Source: UBA6136 sp964344495
GTDB taxonomy: Bacteria; Pseudomonadota; Gammaproteobacteria; Methylococcales; Methylococcaceae
DNA length: 19,216 bases
Direction of reading: 5' to 3'
Assembly: GCA_964344495.1 (NCBI GenBank)
Contig: CAYFNI010000041.1
Location: 1-19,216, forward strand
Part shown: piece after piece, positions 6,773-14,745 of the stretch
Position numbering within the stretch: position 1 is the first letter of the stretch
Layout of the letters: the number at the start of each line of letters is the position of its first letter
The notes under the pieces: model-generated
The model's input: only the letters and a program-made list of their open reading frames with translations
What the model was told of the DNA's origin: nothing
Databases searched by the model: none
Program-made: the position numbers and the translations under genes

Positions 6773-7609
6773 ATGAAGATGAGCCCTAATGAATTCAGGG
6801 ATTGGGAGACCAAACGCATAACCCTGCTGGGCATGTCCGGTGTTGGCAAGACGACGCTGGCTAACAAGTTGCCACGAGCGACCTGGTTTCATTATTCCGG
6901 CGATTACCGCATCGGAACCCGCTATCTGGACGAGCCGATTGCCGACAATATCAAGCGGCAGGCCATGGATGTGCCGTTTCTGCGCGAGTTGCTGCAATCC
7001 GACTCGATCTACATCCGCAGCAACATCACCATCGACAATCTGGCCCCGGTATCAACCTTTCTCGGCAAGCTGGGAAATCCTGCCCTCGGGGGGCTGAGTC
7101 TGGACGAATTCAAGCGCCGTCAGGATCTGCACCGGCAGGCCGAGATTCACGCCATGCGCGATGTGCCGGAATTCATCCGCAAGGTCGAGTCGATTTACGG
7201 CTACAAGAACTTCATCAACGATGCCGGTGGCAGCGTGTGTGAACTGGATGACCCGGACACTATCGAAGCGCTGGCTGAAGATACCATCATCGTTTACATC
7301 CGCACCTCGCCAGAGCTGGACAGCGTCCTGATCGACCGGGCGCGGCGGCACCCGAAGCCACTGTATTATCGGGAGGCGTTTCTGGACGAGCAATTACCCG
7401 TCTATCTGGCCGAACGCGGTTACGCAACGGTCGATGAGATTCCCCCGGACGACTTCGTGGCCTGGGTGTTTCCCAAACTGTTCGGGTCCCGATTGCCGCG
7501 CTACGAGGCGATAGCCCGTCAGTATGGCTACACGGTGGAAGCGGCCGACCTGAATCAGGTGCAGGACGAGGCCGGCTTCATTCAGCTCATCAGTCAGGCG
7601 CTGGCCTGA
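6773..7609 (+). CDS. Uncharacterised P-loop NTPase or kinase-like protein
   Basis: This is a soluble 278-residue protein with a clear Walker A motif, GMSGVGKTT at residues 20-28 (Lys26), after strand RITLLG. The closely following LANKLP and HYSGDYRIGTRYLD resemble small-molecule kinases (shikimate, gluconate or uridine kinase-like P-loop proteins) rather than AAA+ ATPases. Other regions that look ordered include FINDAGGSVCELDD and a strand TIIVYIRTS, followed by a possible lid-like segment RARRHPKPLYY. I recognise the type only as a protein annotated 'ATPase' in related bacteria and cannot assign a substrate. The ATG at 6773 has GGAG 8 bases upstream and is preferred over the GTG at 6752. The gene sits between a haemoglobin gene and metA, 23 bases before the latter, which hints at co-expression with methionine synthesis. 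Confidence 0.85.
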   Translation: MKMSPNEFRDWETKRITLLGMSGVGKTTLANKLPRATWFHYSGDYRIGTRYLDEPIADNIKRQAMDVPFLRELLQSDSIYIRSNITIDNLAPVSTFLGKLGNPALGGLSLDEFKRRQDLHRQAEIHAMRDVPEFIRKVESIYGYKNFINDAGGSVCELDDPDTIEALAEDTIIVYIRTSPELDSVLIDRARRHPKPLYYREAFLDEQLPVYLAERGYATVDEIPPDDFVAWVFPKLFGSRLPRYEAIARQYGYTVEAADLNQVQDEAGFIQLISQALA

Positions 7610-7632
7610 CCCTCGCGAGGGAGAATCGCCCG

Positions 7633-8718
7633 ATGCCACTTGTCGCGCATACGGATTTACCCACCTTCCAGCGACTCTGCGAGGAAGGCCAGGAAGTGCT
7701 GAGCGTCGAACGGGCACGCCATCAGGACATCCGCGAAATGCACATCGGCTTGCTGAACATGATGCCGGATGCCGCGCTGGAGGCCACCGAACGTCAGTTC
7801 TTCCGGCTGGTAGGGGCGGCCAACCCGATCGTCCAGTTCCACATGCATCCGTTCACGATCGACGGACTGCCCCGTGGTCCCGAGGCTCAGGCGCATATCG
7901 ACCGGTATTACGAGAGTTTCGATCAGATCCGGCTGGACGGTCTTGATGGGCTGATCATCAGCGGCGCCAATGTCACCCATGCCCATATCCAGCAGGAGGC
8001 CTTCTGGGAGCCGCTGACCGAAGTTTTCGACTGGGCGCGGACGCATGTGACATCCACTCTGTGTTCGTGTCTGGCGACGCATGCCTTGATCCAGTATGGC
8101 TACGGCATAGAGCGCACGCATCTGGGATTCAAGCGCTGGGGCGTCTATTCGCATCGCGTGGTGGCGCCCTTGCACCCGCTGGTGGCCAACGTCAATACCC
8201 GCTTTGATGTGCCGCATTCACGCTTCAATGAAATCTTTCGCGACGACATGGACCGGGTCGGTCTGCGGGTACTGGTCGAGAGCGGCGAAGCGGGCGTGCA
8301 CCTGGCTGTCAGCGAGGACCTGATGCGAGTCGTCTTCTTTCAGGGGCACCCGGAGTACGACACGATCAGCCTCTTTAAGGAATACAAGCGGGAAATGATC
8401 CGCTACTTCATCGGCGAGCGGGACGATTATCCACCGCTGCCGGAGCACTACTTCAGCGTCGAACTGGCCGATCGGCTCAACGAGCAGGCCTGCAAGGTTC
8501 GCCGCGCGCGGCGCGAAGGTTTGCCCCTGCCCGATCTGGATGAGTCCGGGATTGTCGCCCATCTCGACAATACCTGGCGCGATACGGCCAAGGCGGTCTT
8601 CAATAACTGGCTGGGGCTGATCTACCAGGTCACCGATCAGCATCGCCATGAACCGTTCATGGCCGGCATTGATCCGCATGATCCGCTCGGGTTGAGAGAC
8701 AAACTCGGCTCGGGCTGA
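7633..8718 (+). CDS. metA: MetA-family homoserine O-acyltransferase (HTS family)
   Basis: This protein acylates homoserine, the first committed step of methionine synthesis, using succinyl-CoA or acetyl-CoA. It has 361 residues, about 50 more than E. coli MetA (309). Family features: HIGLLNMMPDAALEATERQF near the N-terminus, the nucleophile Cys146 in STLCSCLATH, GVYSH at 170-174, PHSRFNE at 194-200, and the catalytic pair His239/Glu241 in FQGHPEYD. The C-terminal part NTWRDTAKAVFNNWLGLIYQVT matches the end of MetA. The oxyanion/specificity loop reads GANVT (111-115), where E. coli has GAPLG and the acetyl-CoA-type enzymes GAPVE, so acyl specificity is uncertain. The ATG at 7633 has a strong GAGGGAG 9 bases upstream. 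It is the last gene of the cluster that begins with the carboxypeptidase. Confidence 0.9.
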   Translation: MPLVAHTDLPTFQRLCEEGQEVLSVERARHQDIREMHIGLLNMMPDAALEATERQFFRLVGAANPIVQFHMHPFTIDGLPRGPEAQAHIDRYYESFDQIRLDGLDGLIISGANVTHAHIQQEAFWEPLTEVFDWARTHVTSTLCSCLATHALIQYGYGIERTHLGFKRWGVYSHRVVAPLHPLVANVNTRFDVPHSRFNEIFRDDMDRVGLRVLVESGEAGVHLAVSEDLMRVVFFQGHPEYDTISLFKEYKREMIRYFIGERDDYPPLPEHYFSVELADRLNEQACKVRRARREGLPLPDLDESGIVAHLDNTWRDTAKAVFNNWLGLIYQVTDQHRHEPFMAGIDPHDPLGLRDKLGSG

Positions 8719-8771
8719 GGCTTTCGAGCGCTTTCAGGGGGTCTTTGCAGGCTGAACGCGGGGCCGGCTCA

Positions 8772-8800
8772 TGGACAGCGGACCTGCTTTTTCTTAGAAT
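8772..8800 (+). promoter_or_regulatory. sigma70-type promoter of the carAB-greA unit
   Basis: TGGACA (8772-8777, 5 of 6 to the -35 consensus) and TAGAAT (8795-8800, 5 of 6 to the -10 consensus) are separated by exactly 17 bases. Transcription should start near 8806-8808, leaving a leader of about 78 bases before carA. This is one of the two best promoters in the window, with that of nrdA. Confidence 0.7.
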
Positions 8801-8810
8801 CGTCCCACAC

Positions 8811-8873
8811 ATGGCGGTCGAATTTGGCATGAACGGGACGGACCTAACGGTTCTTCCCGTTTTGCGTGTTTAA
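8811..8873 (+). CDS. possible carA leader peptide
   Basis: An open frame of 20 codons (ATG at 8811, TAA at 8871) lies in the predicted carA leader. Its stop overlaps the carA Shine-Dalgarno (TAAGGTG at 8871-8877), and the frame runs through the long leader hairpin. No good ribosome binding site precedes the first ATG, which is only a few bases from the predicted transcript start. A second in-frame ATG lies at 8829. A 21-codon open frame occurs often by chance, so the placement rather than the length is the evidence. A comparable leader-peptide arrangement has, from memory, been proposed for Pseudomonas carAB. Confidence 0.3.
   Translation: MAVEFGMNGTDLTVLPVLRV
8832..8861 (+). promoter_or_regulatory. 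carA leader hairpin, possible attenuator
   Basis: The inverted repeat AACGGGA (8832-8838) / TCCCGTT (8855-8861) encloses a second stem GGACC/GGTTC (8840-8844 / 8849-8853, one G-U pair) with a TAAC loop. This gives 12 pairs interrupted by one C-U mismatch. TTTT (8860-8863) and TGTTT follow, a weak U-rich tract. It lies inside the small leader ORF and ends about 11 bases before the carA Shine-Dalgarno, so it could act in transcriptional or translational control. Confidence 0.45.
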
Positions 8874-8884
8874 GGTGAACATAA

Positions 8885-10012
8885 TTGAATAACCAAGCAT
8901 TGCTGGCCCTTGAGGATGGCACCCTGTTTTCGGGCGTGGCCATCGGCGCGGAAGGGCGCGCGGTCGGGGAGGTTGTTTTCAATACCTCCATCACCGGCTA
9001 TCAGGAAATCCTGACTGATCCGTCCTATGCGCGACAGATCGTGACCCTGACCTATCCCCACATCGGCAATGTCGGCATCAATCCCGAGGATGTCGAATCG
9101 GCAGGACTGTATGCCAGCGGGTTGGTCGTGAAAGATGTACCCGCTCGCTTTAGCAACTGGCGTAGCCGGCAGTCGCTATCGGACTATCTCAAGACGCACA
9201 ACGTCATCGGCATTGCCGGTCTCGACACCCGCAAGCTGACCCGCATTCTGCGCGACAAGGGCGCGCAACGCGGCTGCATCATGGCGGGCCCGGAACTGGA
9301 TCCGCAGGCGGCACTGGCCGCTGCCCAGGCCTTCCCGGGGCTGCAGGGGATGGATCTGGCGCGCGAAGTGACTGTTCGCGAGCCGTTTCCCTGGACCGAA
9401 GGCTCATGGACCCTTGAGCACGGTTACACCCAGCCGGCTGATCCGCGGTTTCATGTGGTGGCCTACGATTTTGGTGTCAAGCGCAACATTCTGCGGCTGC
9501 TGGCCGACCGCGGCTGCCGGCTGACGGTGGTGCCCGCCACGACGCCGGCGCAGGATGTGCTCAAGCTCAAGCCCGACGGGGTTTTTCTGTCCAATGGCCC
9601 CGGCGATCCGGAACCTTGCGACTACGCCATCCGGGCGATCCGTGAACTGCTGGATCTGCGCATCCCGATCTTCGGTATTTGCCTCGGGCATCAGCTGCTG
9701 GGGCTGGCGACGGGCGCCCGCACGGTGAAAATGAAATTTGGCCATCACGGCGCCAACCATCCCGTGCAGGAGCTCGATACCGGCCGCGTGCTGATCACCA
9801 GCCAGAACCATGGCTTTGCCGTGGACGAGGCCACCTTGCCGGCCCATGTCCGGGCGACTTACCGCTCGCTGTTCGACGGCAGCCTGCAGGGGATCGAGCT
9901 GACCGACCGTCCGGCCTTCAGCTTTCAGGGTCACCCGGAAGCCAGTCCCGGTCCTCATGATCTGAAGCCGCTGTTCGATCGCTTTATCGAACAGATGACC
10001 CAAGCCCACTGA
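8885..10012 (+). CDS. carA: CarA, carbamoyl-phosphate synthase small (glutaminase) subunit
   Basis: CarA hydrolyses glutamine and channels ammonia to CarB for carbamoyl phosphate, the precursor of pyrimidines and arginine. The protein is 375 residues (E. coli 382). The N-terminal CPSase domain (ALLALEDGTLFSG ... VVFNTSITGYQEILTDPSY) is followed by a class I glutamine amidotransferase domain. The nucleophile is Cys266 in FGICLGHQ, and the His350/Glu352 pair lies in FQGHPEASPGP. The start is TTG at 8885. The codon just before it is TAA, and AAGGTG sits 7 bases upstream, so no ATG or GTG start is possible without losing conserved residues. E. coli carA is also reported to start at TTG. The carB gene follows 13 bases after the stop. 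Confidence 0.97.
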   Translation: MNNQALLALEDGTLFSGVAIGAEGRAVGEVVFNTSITGYQEILTDPSYARQIVTLTYPHIGNVGINPEDVESAGLYASGLVVKDVPARFSNWRSRQSLSDYLKTHNVIGIAGLDTRKLTRILRDKGAQRGCIMAGPELDPQAALAAAQAFPGLQGMDLAREVTVREPFPWTEGSWTLEHGYTQPADPRFHVVAYDFGVKRNILRLLADRGCRLTVVPATTPAQDVLKLKPDGVFLSNGPGDPEPCDYAIRAIRELLDLRIPIFGICLGHQLLGLATGARTVKMKFGHHGANHPVQELDTGRVLITSQNHGFAVDEATLPAHVRATYRSLFDGSLQGIELTDRPAFSFQGHPEASPGPHDLKPLFDRFIEQMTQAH

Positions 10013-10025
10013 GATTGCACGCCGC

Positions 10026-13000
10026 ATGCCTAAAAGAACAGATATTCAGTCCATCCTGCTGCTCGGTGCCGGCCCCATCGTCATCGGGCAGGCCTGCGAA
10101 TTCGATTACTCCGGCGCACAGGCCTGCAAGGCCCTGAGAGAAGAAGGCTACCGGGTGATTCTGGTCAATTCCAATCCGGCCACGATCATGACCGACCCGG
10201 AGATGGCGGATGCCACCTACATTGAGCCGATCGACTGGCAAACGGTGGCACGCATCATCGAAAAAGAGCGGCCCGATGCCCTGCTGCCGACCATGGGTGG
10301 GCAGACGGCGCTGAATTGCGCGCTCGACCTTGACCGGCACGGCGTTCTGGAGCGTTTCGGCGTCAAGATGATCGGGGCCAGCAAGGAGGCCATCGACAAG
10401 GCCGAGGACCGTGAGAAATTCAAACGTGCCATGGACAAGATCGGTCTGAATTCGGCCCGCTCTGGTGTCGCGCATTCCATGGAAGAGGCGCTGTCCTGTC
10501 TGGAGCAGACCGGTTACCCGGCCATCATCCGGCCCTCGTTCACGCTGGGCGGCAGCGGCGGCGGCATTGCCTACAACCGGCAGGAATTCATCGAGATCTG
10601 CGAACGGGGGCTCGAACTGTCGCCGACCCACGAACTGTTGATCGAAGAGTCCCTGCTGGGCTGGAAAGAGTACGAGATGGAGGTGGTCCGCGACCACAAG
10701 GACAACTGCATCATCGTCTGCTCAATCGAGAATTTCGATCCGATGGGCGTCCACACCGGCGACTCCATCACCGTTGCCCCGGCGCAAACGCTGACCGACA
10801 AGGAGTACCAGCTGATGCGTGATGCGTCCATCGCGGTGCTGCGCGAGATCGGTGTGGATACCGGGGGCTCGAATGTGCAGTTTTCGATCAATCCGGCCAA
10901 CGGACGCATGGTCGTGATCGAGATGAATCCGCGCGTCAGCCGCTCGTCGGCGCTGGCGTCCAAGGCGACCGGTTTCCCGATCGCCAAGGTCGCGGCCAAA
11001 CTGGCGGTGGGTTATACCCTGGACGAGTTGCGCAACGAGATCACCGGCGGTGCGACGCCGGCTTCATTCGAACCGACCATCGACTATGTGGTCACCAAGA
11101 TTCCGCGCTTCACCTTTGAAAAATTCCCGCAGGCTGATGACCGTCTGACTACGCAGATGAAGTCGGTCGGCGAGGCCATGGCCATCGGGCGCACCTTTCA
11201 GGAATCCCTGCAGAAGGCGCTGCGGAGCCTGGAAATCGGCGTCGATGGCCTCAGCGAGCGACTGGACGGACAGGCGGAGGATGCGGCCGACAAACTGGCT
11301 CGTGAACTGCGCCAGCCGGGGTCAGACCGCATCTTCTATGTGGCCGATGCGTTCCGGCTGGGCTGGAGCCTCGATGAGGTTCATCATCATAGCTGGATTG
11401 ATCCGTGGTTCCTGTCGCTGATCGAGGATCTGGTGGGTGAGGAGCAGGCCCTGAATGGCCGCCTGCTGGCTAGCCTGCAGGCAGAGGAACTGCGCAGCCT
11501 CAAGCGCAAGGGCTTTTCTGATGCCCGACTGGCGCGGTTGCTGGGCAGTCAGGAATTTCAGGTGCGGGCGGCGCGGCACAAGTTCGGCATCCGCCCCGTC
11601 TACAAGCGCATCGACTCGTGCGCGGCTGAGTTCGCGACGGCCACGGCCTATCTCTACTCGACCTACGAAGAGGAATGCGAAGCGGCACCGACCCAACGCA
11701 AGAAGGTCATCGTTCTGGGGGGCGGCCCCAACCGGATCGGGCAGGGCATCGAGTTCGATTATTGCTGTGTCCATGCGGCTATGGCGCTTCGCGAGGATGG
11801 TTTCGAAGCCATCATGATCAATTGCAACCCGGAAACGGTGTCGACCGATTTCGATACCTCCGACCGACTGTATTTCGAACCGCTGACGCTGGAAGATGTG
11901 CTCGAGATCATCCATCTTGAACAGCCCTATGGCGTCATCGTCCAGTATGGCGGACAGACGCCGCTGAAACTGGCGCGGGCGTTGGAGGCGGCGAATGCAC
12001 CGATCATCGGCACTTCGCCGGATTCCATCGACCTGGCGGAAGACCGCGAACGGTTCCAGAAGCTGGTCGACAAGCTCGGTCTGCGTCAGCCGCCCAACCG
12101 GACGGCGCGCTCGCTGGAGGAGGCCATTCTTTCTGCCAACGAAATCGGTTATCCGCTGGTCGTGCGGCCGTCCTACGTGCTGGGTGGGCGGGCGATGGAA
12201 ATCGTCTTCAACGACGATGATCTCAAGCGCTACATGCGTGAAGCCGTGAGTGTCTCGAACGAGTCGCCGGTCCTGCTGGATCGCTTTCTGGATGATGCCA
12301 TCGAGATGGACGTGGACGCCATCTGCGATGGTCAGCGGGTCCTGATCGGCGGTCTGATGCAGCACATCGAACAGGCGGGCGTGCATTCGGGCGACTCGGC
12401 CTGCTCGATTCCTCCATACGACCTGAGCGCGGTGCTGCAGGATCGCATTCGCGAGCAGGTGCGCTTGCTGGCCAACGCGCTGGGTGTGGTCGGGCTGATG
12501 AATACCCAGTTTGCGATCAAGGGCGAGGATATCTACATTCTGGAGGTCAATCCGCGCGCGTCACGCACAGCGCCGTTCGTCTCCAAGGCCACCGGCTATC
12601 CGCTGGCCAAGATCGCCGCCCGTTGCATGGTGGGCAGGACGCTGGATCAACAGGGCATCCTTGAGGAGCGCGTCCCGGCCTATTACTCGGTCAAGGAGGC
12701 AGTCTTCCCGTTCATCAAGTTCCCGGGGGTCGATCCCTTGCTGGGGCCGGAAATGAAATCGACCGGGGAGGTCATGGGCGTCGGTGCCACCTTTGGCGAG
12801 GCCTATGCCAAGGCTCAGCGGGCGGCCAGCGTGAAGCTGGCGCAAAGCGGGAATGTGTTCATCAGCATCCGCGAAAACGACAAGGCCAAGGTGCTGCCAG
12901 TGGCCCGCAAGCTGCTGGACAAGGGGTTCAAGCTGGTGGCGACGCGCGGGACGGCGCGGGCGCTGGAAGCGGCAGGCATCCCCTGTACCGTGGTCAACAA

Positions 13001-13244
13001 GGTCTATGAGGGCCGGCCGCATGTGGTCGACATGATCAAGAACGGCGAACTGCAGTTCATCATCAACACGACCGAAGGCAAGAAGGCGATTTCGGATTCG
13101 TTCACGATTCGTCGCCAGGCTTTGCAGGAACAGGTCACTTACACCACGACCATTTCGGGTGCATGGGCGACCTGTTCAGCGCTGGACGAAATGAACGCGG
13201 CCGATGTGAACTGCCTGCAGGATCTGCATACAACATTGAACTGA
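10026..13244 (+). CDS. carB: CarB, carbamoyl-phosphate synthase large subunit
   Basis: CarB uses bicarbonate, two ATP and CarA-derived ammonia to make carbamoyl phosphate. It has 1072 residues, matching the E. coli enzyme (1073). Domains in order: the first ATP-grasp half, opening SILLLGAGPIVIGQACEFDYSG with substrate-loop region PSFTLGGSGGGI near residue 170; the oligomerisation region around 400-550; the second ATP-grasp half, opening VIVLGGGPNRIGQGIEFDYCC with PSYVLGGRAMEIV near 716; and a C-terminal MGS-like allosteric domain from about 930 (NVFISIRENDKAKVLPVARK, then VATRGTARAL). The duplication is complete and uninterrupted. There is no extra ORF between carA and carB, unlike some pseudomonads. 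greA follows 30 bases after the stop. Confidence 0.98.
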   Translation: MPKRTDIQSILLLGAGPIVIGQACEFDYSGAQACKALREEGYRVILVNSNPATIMTDPEMADATYIEPIDWQTVARIIEKERPDALLPTMGGQTALNCALDLDRHGVLERFGVKMIGASKEAIDKAEDREKFKRAMDKIGLNSARSGVAHSMEEALSCLEQTGYPAIIRPSFTLGGSGGGIAYNRQEFIEICERGLELSPTHELLIEESLLGWKEYEMEVVRDHKDNCIIVCSIENFDPMGVHTGDSITVAPAQTLTDKEYQLMRDASIAVLREIGVDTGGSNVQFSINPANGRMVVIEMNPRVSRSSALASKATGFPIAKVAAKLAVGYTLDELRNEITGGATPASFEPTIDYVVTKIPRFTFEKFPQADDRLTTQMKSVGEAMAIGRTFQESLQKALRSLEIGVDGLSERLDGQAEDAADKLARELRQPGSDRIFYVADAFRLGWSLDEVHHHSWIDPWFLSLIEDLVGEEQALNGRLLASLQAEELRSLKRKGFSDARLARLLGSQEFQVRAARHKFGIRPVYKRIDSCAAEFATATAYLYSTYEEECEAAPTQRKKVIVLGGGPNRIGQGIEFDYCCVHAAMALREDGFEAIMINCNPETVSTDFDTSDRLYFEPLTLEDVLEIIHLEQPYGVIVQYGGQTPLKLARALEAANAPIIGTSPDSIDLAEDRERFQKLVDKLGLRQPPNRTARSLEEAILSANEIGYPLVVRPSYVLGGRAMEIVFNDDDLKRYMREAVSVSNESPVLLDRFLDDAIEMDVDAICDGQRVLIGGLMQHIEQAGVHSGDSACSIPPYDLSAVLQDRIREQVRLLANALGVVGLMNTQFAIKGEDIYILEVNPRASRTAPFVSKATGYPLAKIAARCMVGRTLDQQGILEERVPAYYSVKEAVFPFIKFPGVDPLLGPEMKSTGEVMGVGATFGEAYAKAQRAASVKLAQSGNVFISIRENDKAKVLPVARKLLDKGFKLVATRGTARALEAAGIPCTVVNKVYEGRPHVVDMIKNGELQFIINTTEGKKAISDSFTIRRQALQEQVTYTTTISGAWATCSALDEMNAADVNCLQDLHTTLN

Positions 13245-13274
13245 GCGACTGACTGGTTTTGAAGGTGTGATGCC

Positions 13275-13751
13275 ATGAACAAAGTACCCTTGACGGCGCG
13301 CGGCGCGGAAAAGCTCCGGGACGAACTGAACCATCTCAAATCCGTCGTTCGGCCCAAGATCACCGAGGCGATTGCGGAAGCCCGTGCGCATGGCGATCTC
13401 AAGGAAAATGCCGAATACCATGCCGCCCGTGAGCAGCAGAGTTTCACCGAGGGCCGGATCAAGGAGATTGAGGCGAAACTCTCGAACTGCCAGATCATCG
13501 ACGTCACTCAGGTCCATGCCAATGGCAAGGTCGTCTTCGGCGCCACGGTGGATCTGGCCGATGCCGATACGGGCGATGAGGTGACGTATCAGATCGTTGG
13601 CGAAGATGAGGCCGATATCAAGCAGGGGATGATTTCCGTCACGTCACCTATTGCCCGCGCCCTGATCGGCAAGCGGGAAGGGGATGTGGCCACCGTGCAG
13701 GCGCCCGGTGGTGTGCGGGAATTTGATATCTGCGCGGTCAGATATATCTGA
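13275..13751 (+). CDS. greA: GreA, transcription elongation factor
   Basis: GreA enters the secondary channel of RNA polymerase and stimulates cleavage of backtracked RNA. The 158-residue protein has the N-terminal coiled-coil hairpin with the acidic tip in GDLKENAEY (Asp41 and Glu44 as in E. coli), followed by the FKBP-like C-terminal domain with GKREGDVATVQAPGG. The ATG at 13275 has AAGG about 9 bases upstream. It sits directly downstream of carAB, a common gammaproteobacterial arrangement, and is probably transcribed from the car promoter, perhaps with a promoter of its own inside carB. It is convergent with yhbY. A short CCCGC/GCGGG stem at 13765-13778 lies between the stops but has no T-tract. 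Confidence 0.97.
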   Translation: MNKVPLTARGAEKLRDELNHLKSVVRPKITEAIAEARAHGDLKENAEYHAAREQQSFTEGRIKEIEAKLSNCQIIDVTQVHANGKVVFGATVDLADADTGDEVTYQIVGEDEADIKQGMISVTSPIARALIGKREGDVATVQAPGGVREFDICAVRYI

Positions 13752-13785
13752 CCGATAGGTTCAACCCGCGGCTGCGGGCGATGAC

Positions 13786-14058
13786 TCAGGTGATCGCCGG
13801 TCCCTTGCGGTACAGAGTAATGACATGGCCGATGGACTGGATCAGCTCCGCGGACAGGTCGGCGCAAATCTGCCGGGTCATCGCCTGCCGCTCCTCGCGG
13901 TCGTTGGCATTTACCCGGACCTTGATCAGTTCATGATGTTCCAGGGCCAGATTGATTTCGTTCAGCACCGCCGGAGTCAGGCCGTGCTGGCCGGTAATGA
14001 CGACAGGCTTGAGCGTGTGAGCCTTCGCTCGCAGGAATTTCTTTAGTTCGGGTTTCAC
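13786..14058 (-). CDS. yhbY: YhbY, CRM-domain RNA-binding protein of the 50S subunit
   Basis: This is a small RNA-binding protein associated with pre-50S ribosomal particles. The 90-residue product is a single CRM domain: KKFLRAKAHTLKPVVITGQHGLTPAVLNEINLALEHHELIKVRV, which contains the GxxG-type loop region. It ends with the strand HVITLYRK. The start is GTG at 14056-14058, which gives the family's usual length, with a weak AAGAG upstream. An open frame continues to 14301 but overlaps rlmE on the other strand and encodes nothing family-like. Divergence from rlmE with a 39-base gap is the classic context. Confidence 0.94.
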   Translation of the reverse strand: MKPELKKFLRAKAHTLKPVVITGQHGLTPAVLNEINLALEHHELIKVRVNANDREERQAMTRQICADLSAELIQSIGHVITLYRKGPAIT

Positions 14059-14097
14059 TCGATTTCTCTTGGATCGACAGTCATTCAGGCGTAAATC

Positions 14098-14721
14098 ATG
14101 GCGCGTAGTCGAAGCAGCAACCGCTGGTTGTCCGAGCATTTCTCCGATGAGTACGTCAAGCAGGCTCAGGCATTGGGTTACCGCTCGCGGGCGGTGTTCA
14201 AGCTGAAGGAGCTGGATGAGCGGGACGGGCTGCTGAAACCCGGCATGGTCGTGGTGGACCTGGGTGCCGCGCCGGGTGGCTGGTCTCAGTATGCGGCGCA
14301 AAGGATCGGCAAACGCGGCGCAATTATAGCGCTGGACCTCCTGCCCGTGGAAGCGTTGCCGGGGGTCACCTTCATCCAGGGCGATTTTCGCGAGGCATCG
14401 GTACTTGAACAGCTCAGGGAGGCTCTGGAGGGGCGGCCGGTCGATGTGGTCATGTCCGATATGGCGCCAAACATGAGCGGCAATCGCATCGTTGATCAGG
14501 CACGCGGCATGTATCTGGCCGAACTGGCGCTGGAGACGGCCCGGGAAATCCTCAAGCCGGGTGGTGATTACGTCACCAAGCTGTTTCAGGGGCCGGATGT
14601 GGATGCCTATGTGCGACAGGCCCGAGAGATGTTCACCAAGGTGTCGGTCCGCAAGCCGAAAGCCTCACGCGACCGGAGTCCGGAGGTCTACATGCTGGGA
14701 CGACATAAGCGGGCTGACTGA
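14098..14721 (+). CDS. rlmE: RlmE (FtsJ/RrmJ), 23S rRNA 2'-O-ribose methyltransferase
   Basis: RlmE methylates the 2'-OH of U2552 in the 23S rRNA A-loop with S-adenosylmethionine, a late 50S maturation step. The protein is 207 residues (E. coli 209). It has the SAM-binding motif VVDLGAAPGGWSQYA at about residues 52-66 and the catalytic K-D-K-E tetrad at Lys35, Asp121, Lys161 and Glu196. The ATG at 14098 gives the N-terminal RSRSSNRWLSEHFSDEYV typical of the family. It is divergent from yhbY. In E. coli ftsH follows rlmE, but here a convergent membrane-protein gene begins 24 bases after the stop, so ftsH is unlinked or lies elsewhere. Confidence 0.97.
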   Translation: MARSRSSNRWLSEHFSDEYVKQAQALGYRSRAVFKLKELDERDGLLKPGMVVVDLGAAPGGWSQYAAQRIGKRGAIIALDLLPVEALPGVTFIQGDFREASVLEQLREALEGRPVDVVMSDMAPNMSGNRIVDQARGMYLAELALETAREILKPGGDYVTKLFQGPDVDAYVRQAREMFTKVSVRKPKASRDRSPEVYMLGRHKRAD

Positions 14722-14745
14722 GCCTGTCAGAGACTCTCCGGCGGG

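Noticed and set aside
11322..12386. Minus-strand 354-residue open frame inside carB
   Set aside because: It lies wholly antisense to the well-conserved second half of carB. The composition (many His, Arg, Gln, Asp) is what reading the opposite strand of a GC-rich gene produces, and no family motif is visible.
13765..13778. CCCGC/GCGGG hairpin between greA and yhbY as a bidirectional terminator
   Set aside because: The stem is 5 bp with no T-run on either strand, as expected by chance in GC-rich sequence.
14059..14301. N-terminal extension of yhbY in frame
   Set aside because: It overlaps rlmE on the other strand. The CRM domain starts right at the GTG at 14058, which gives the normal length.
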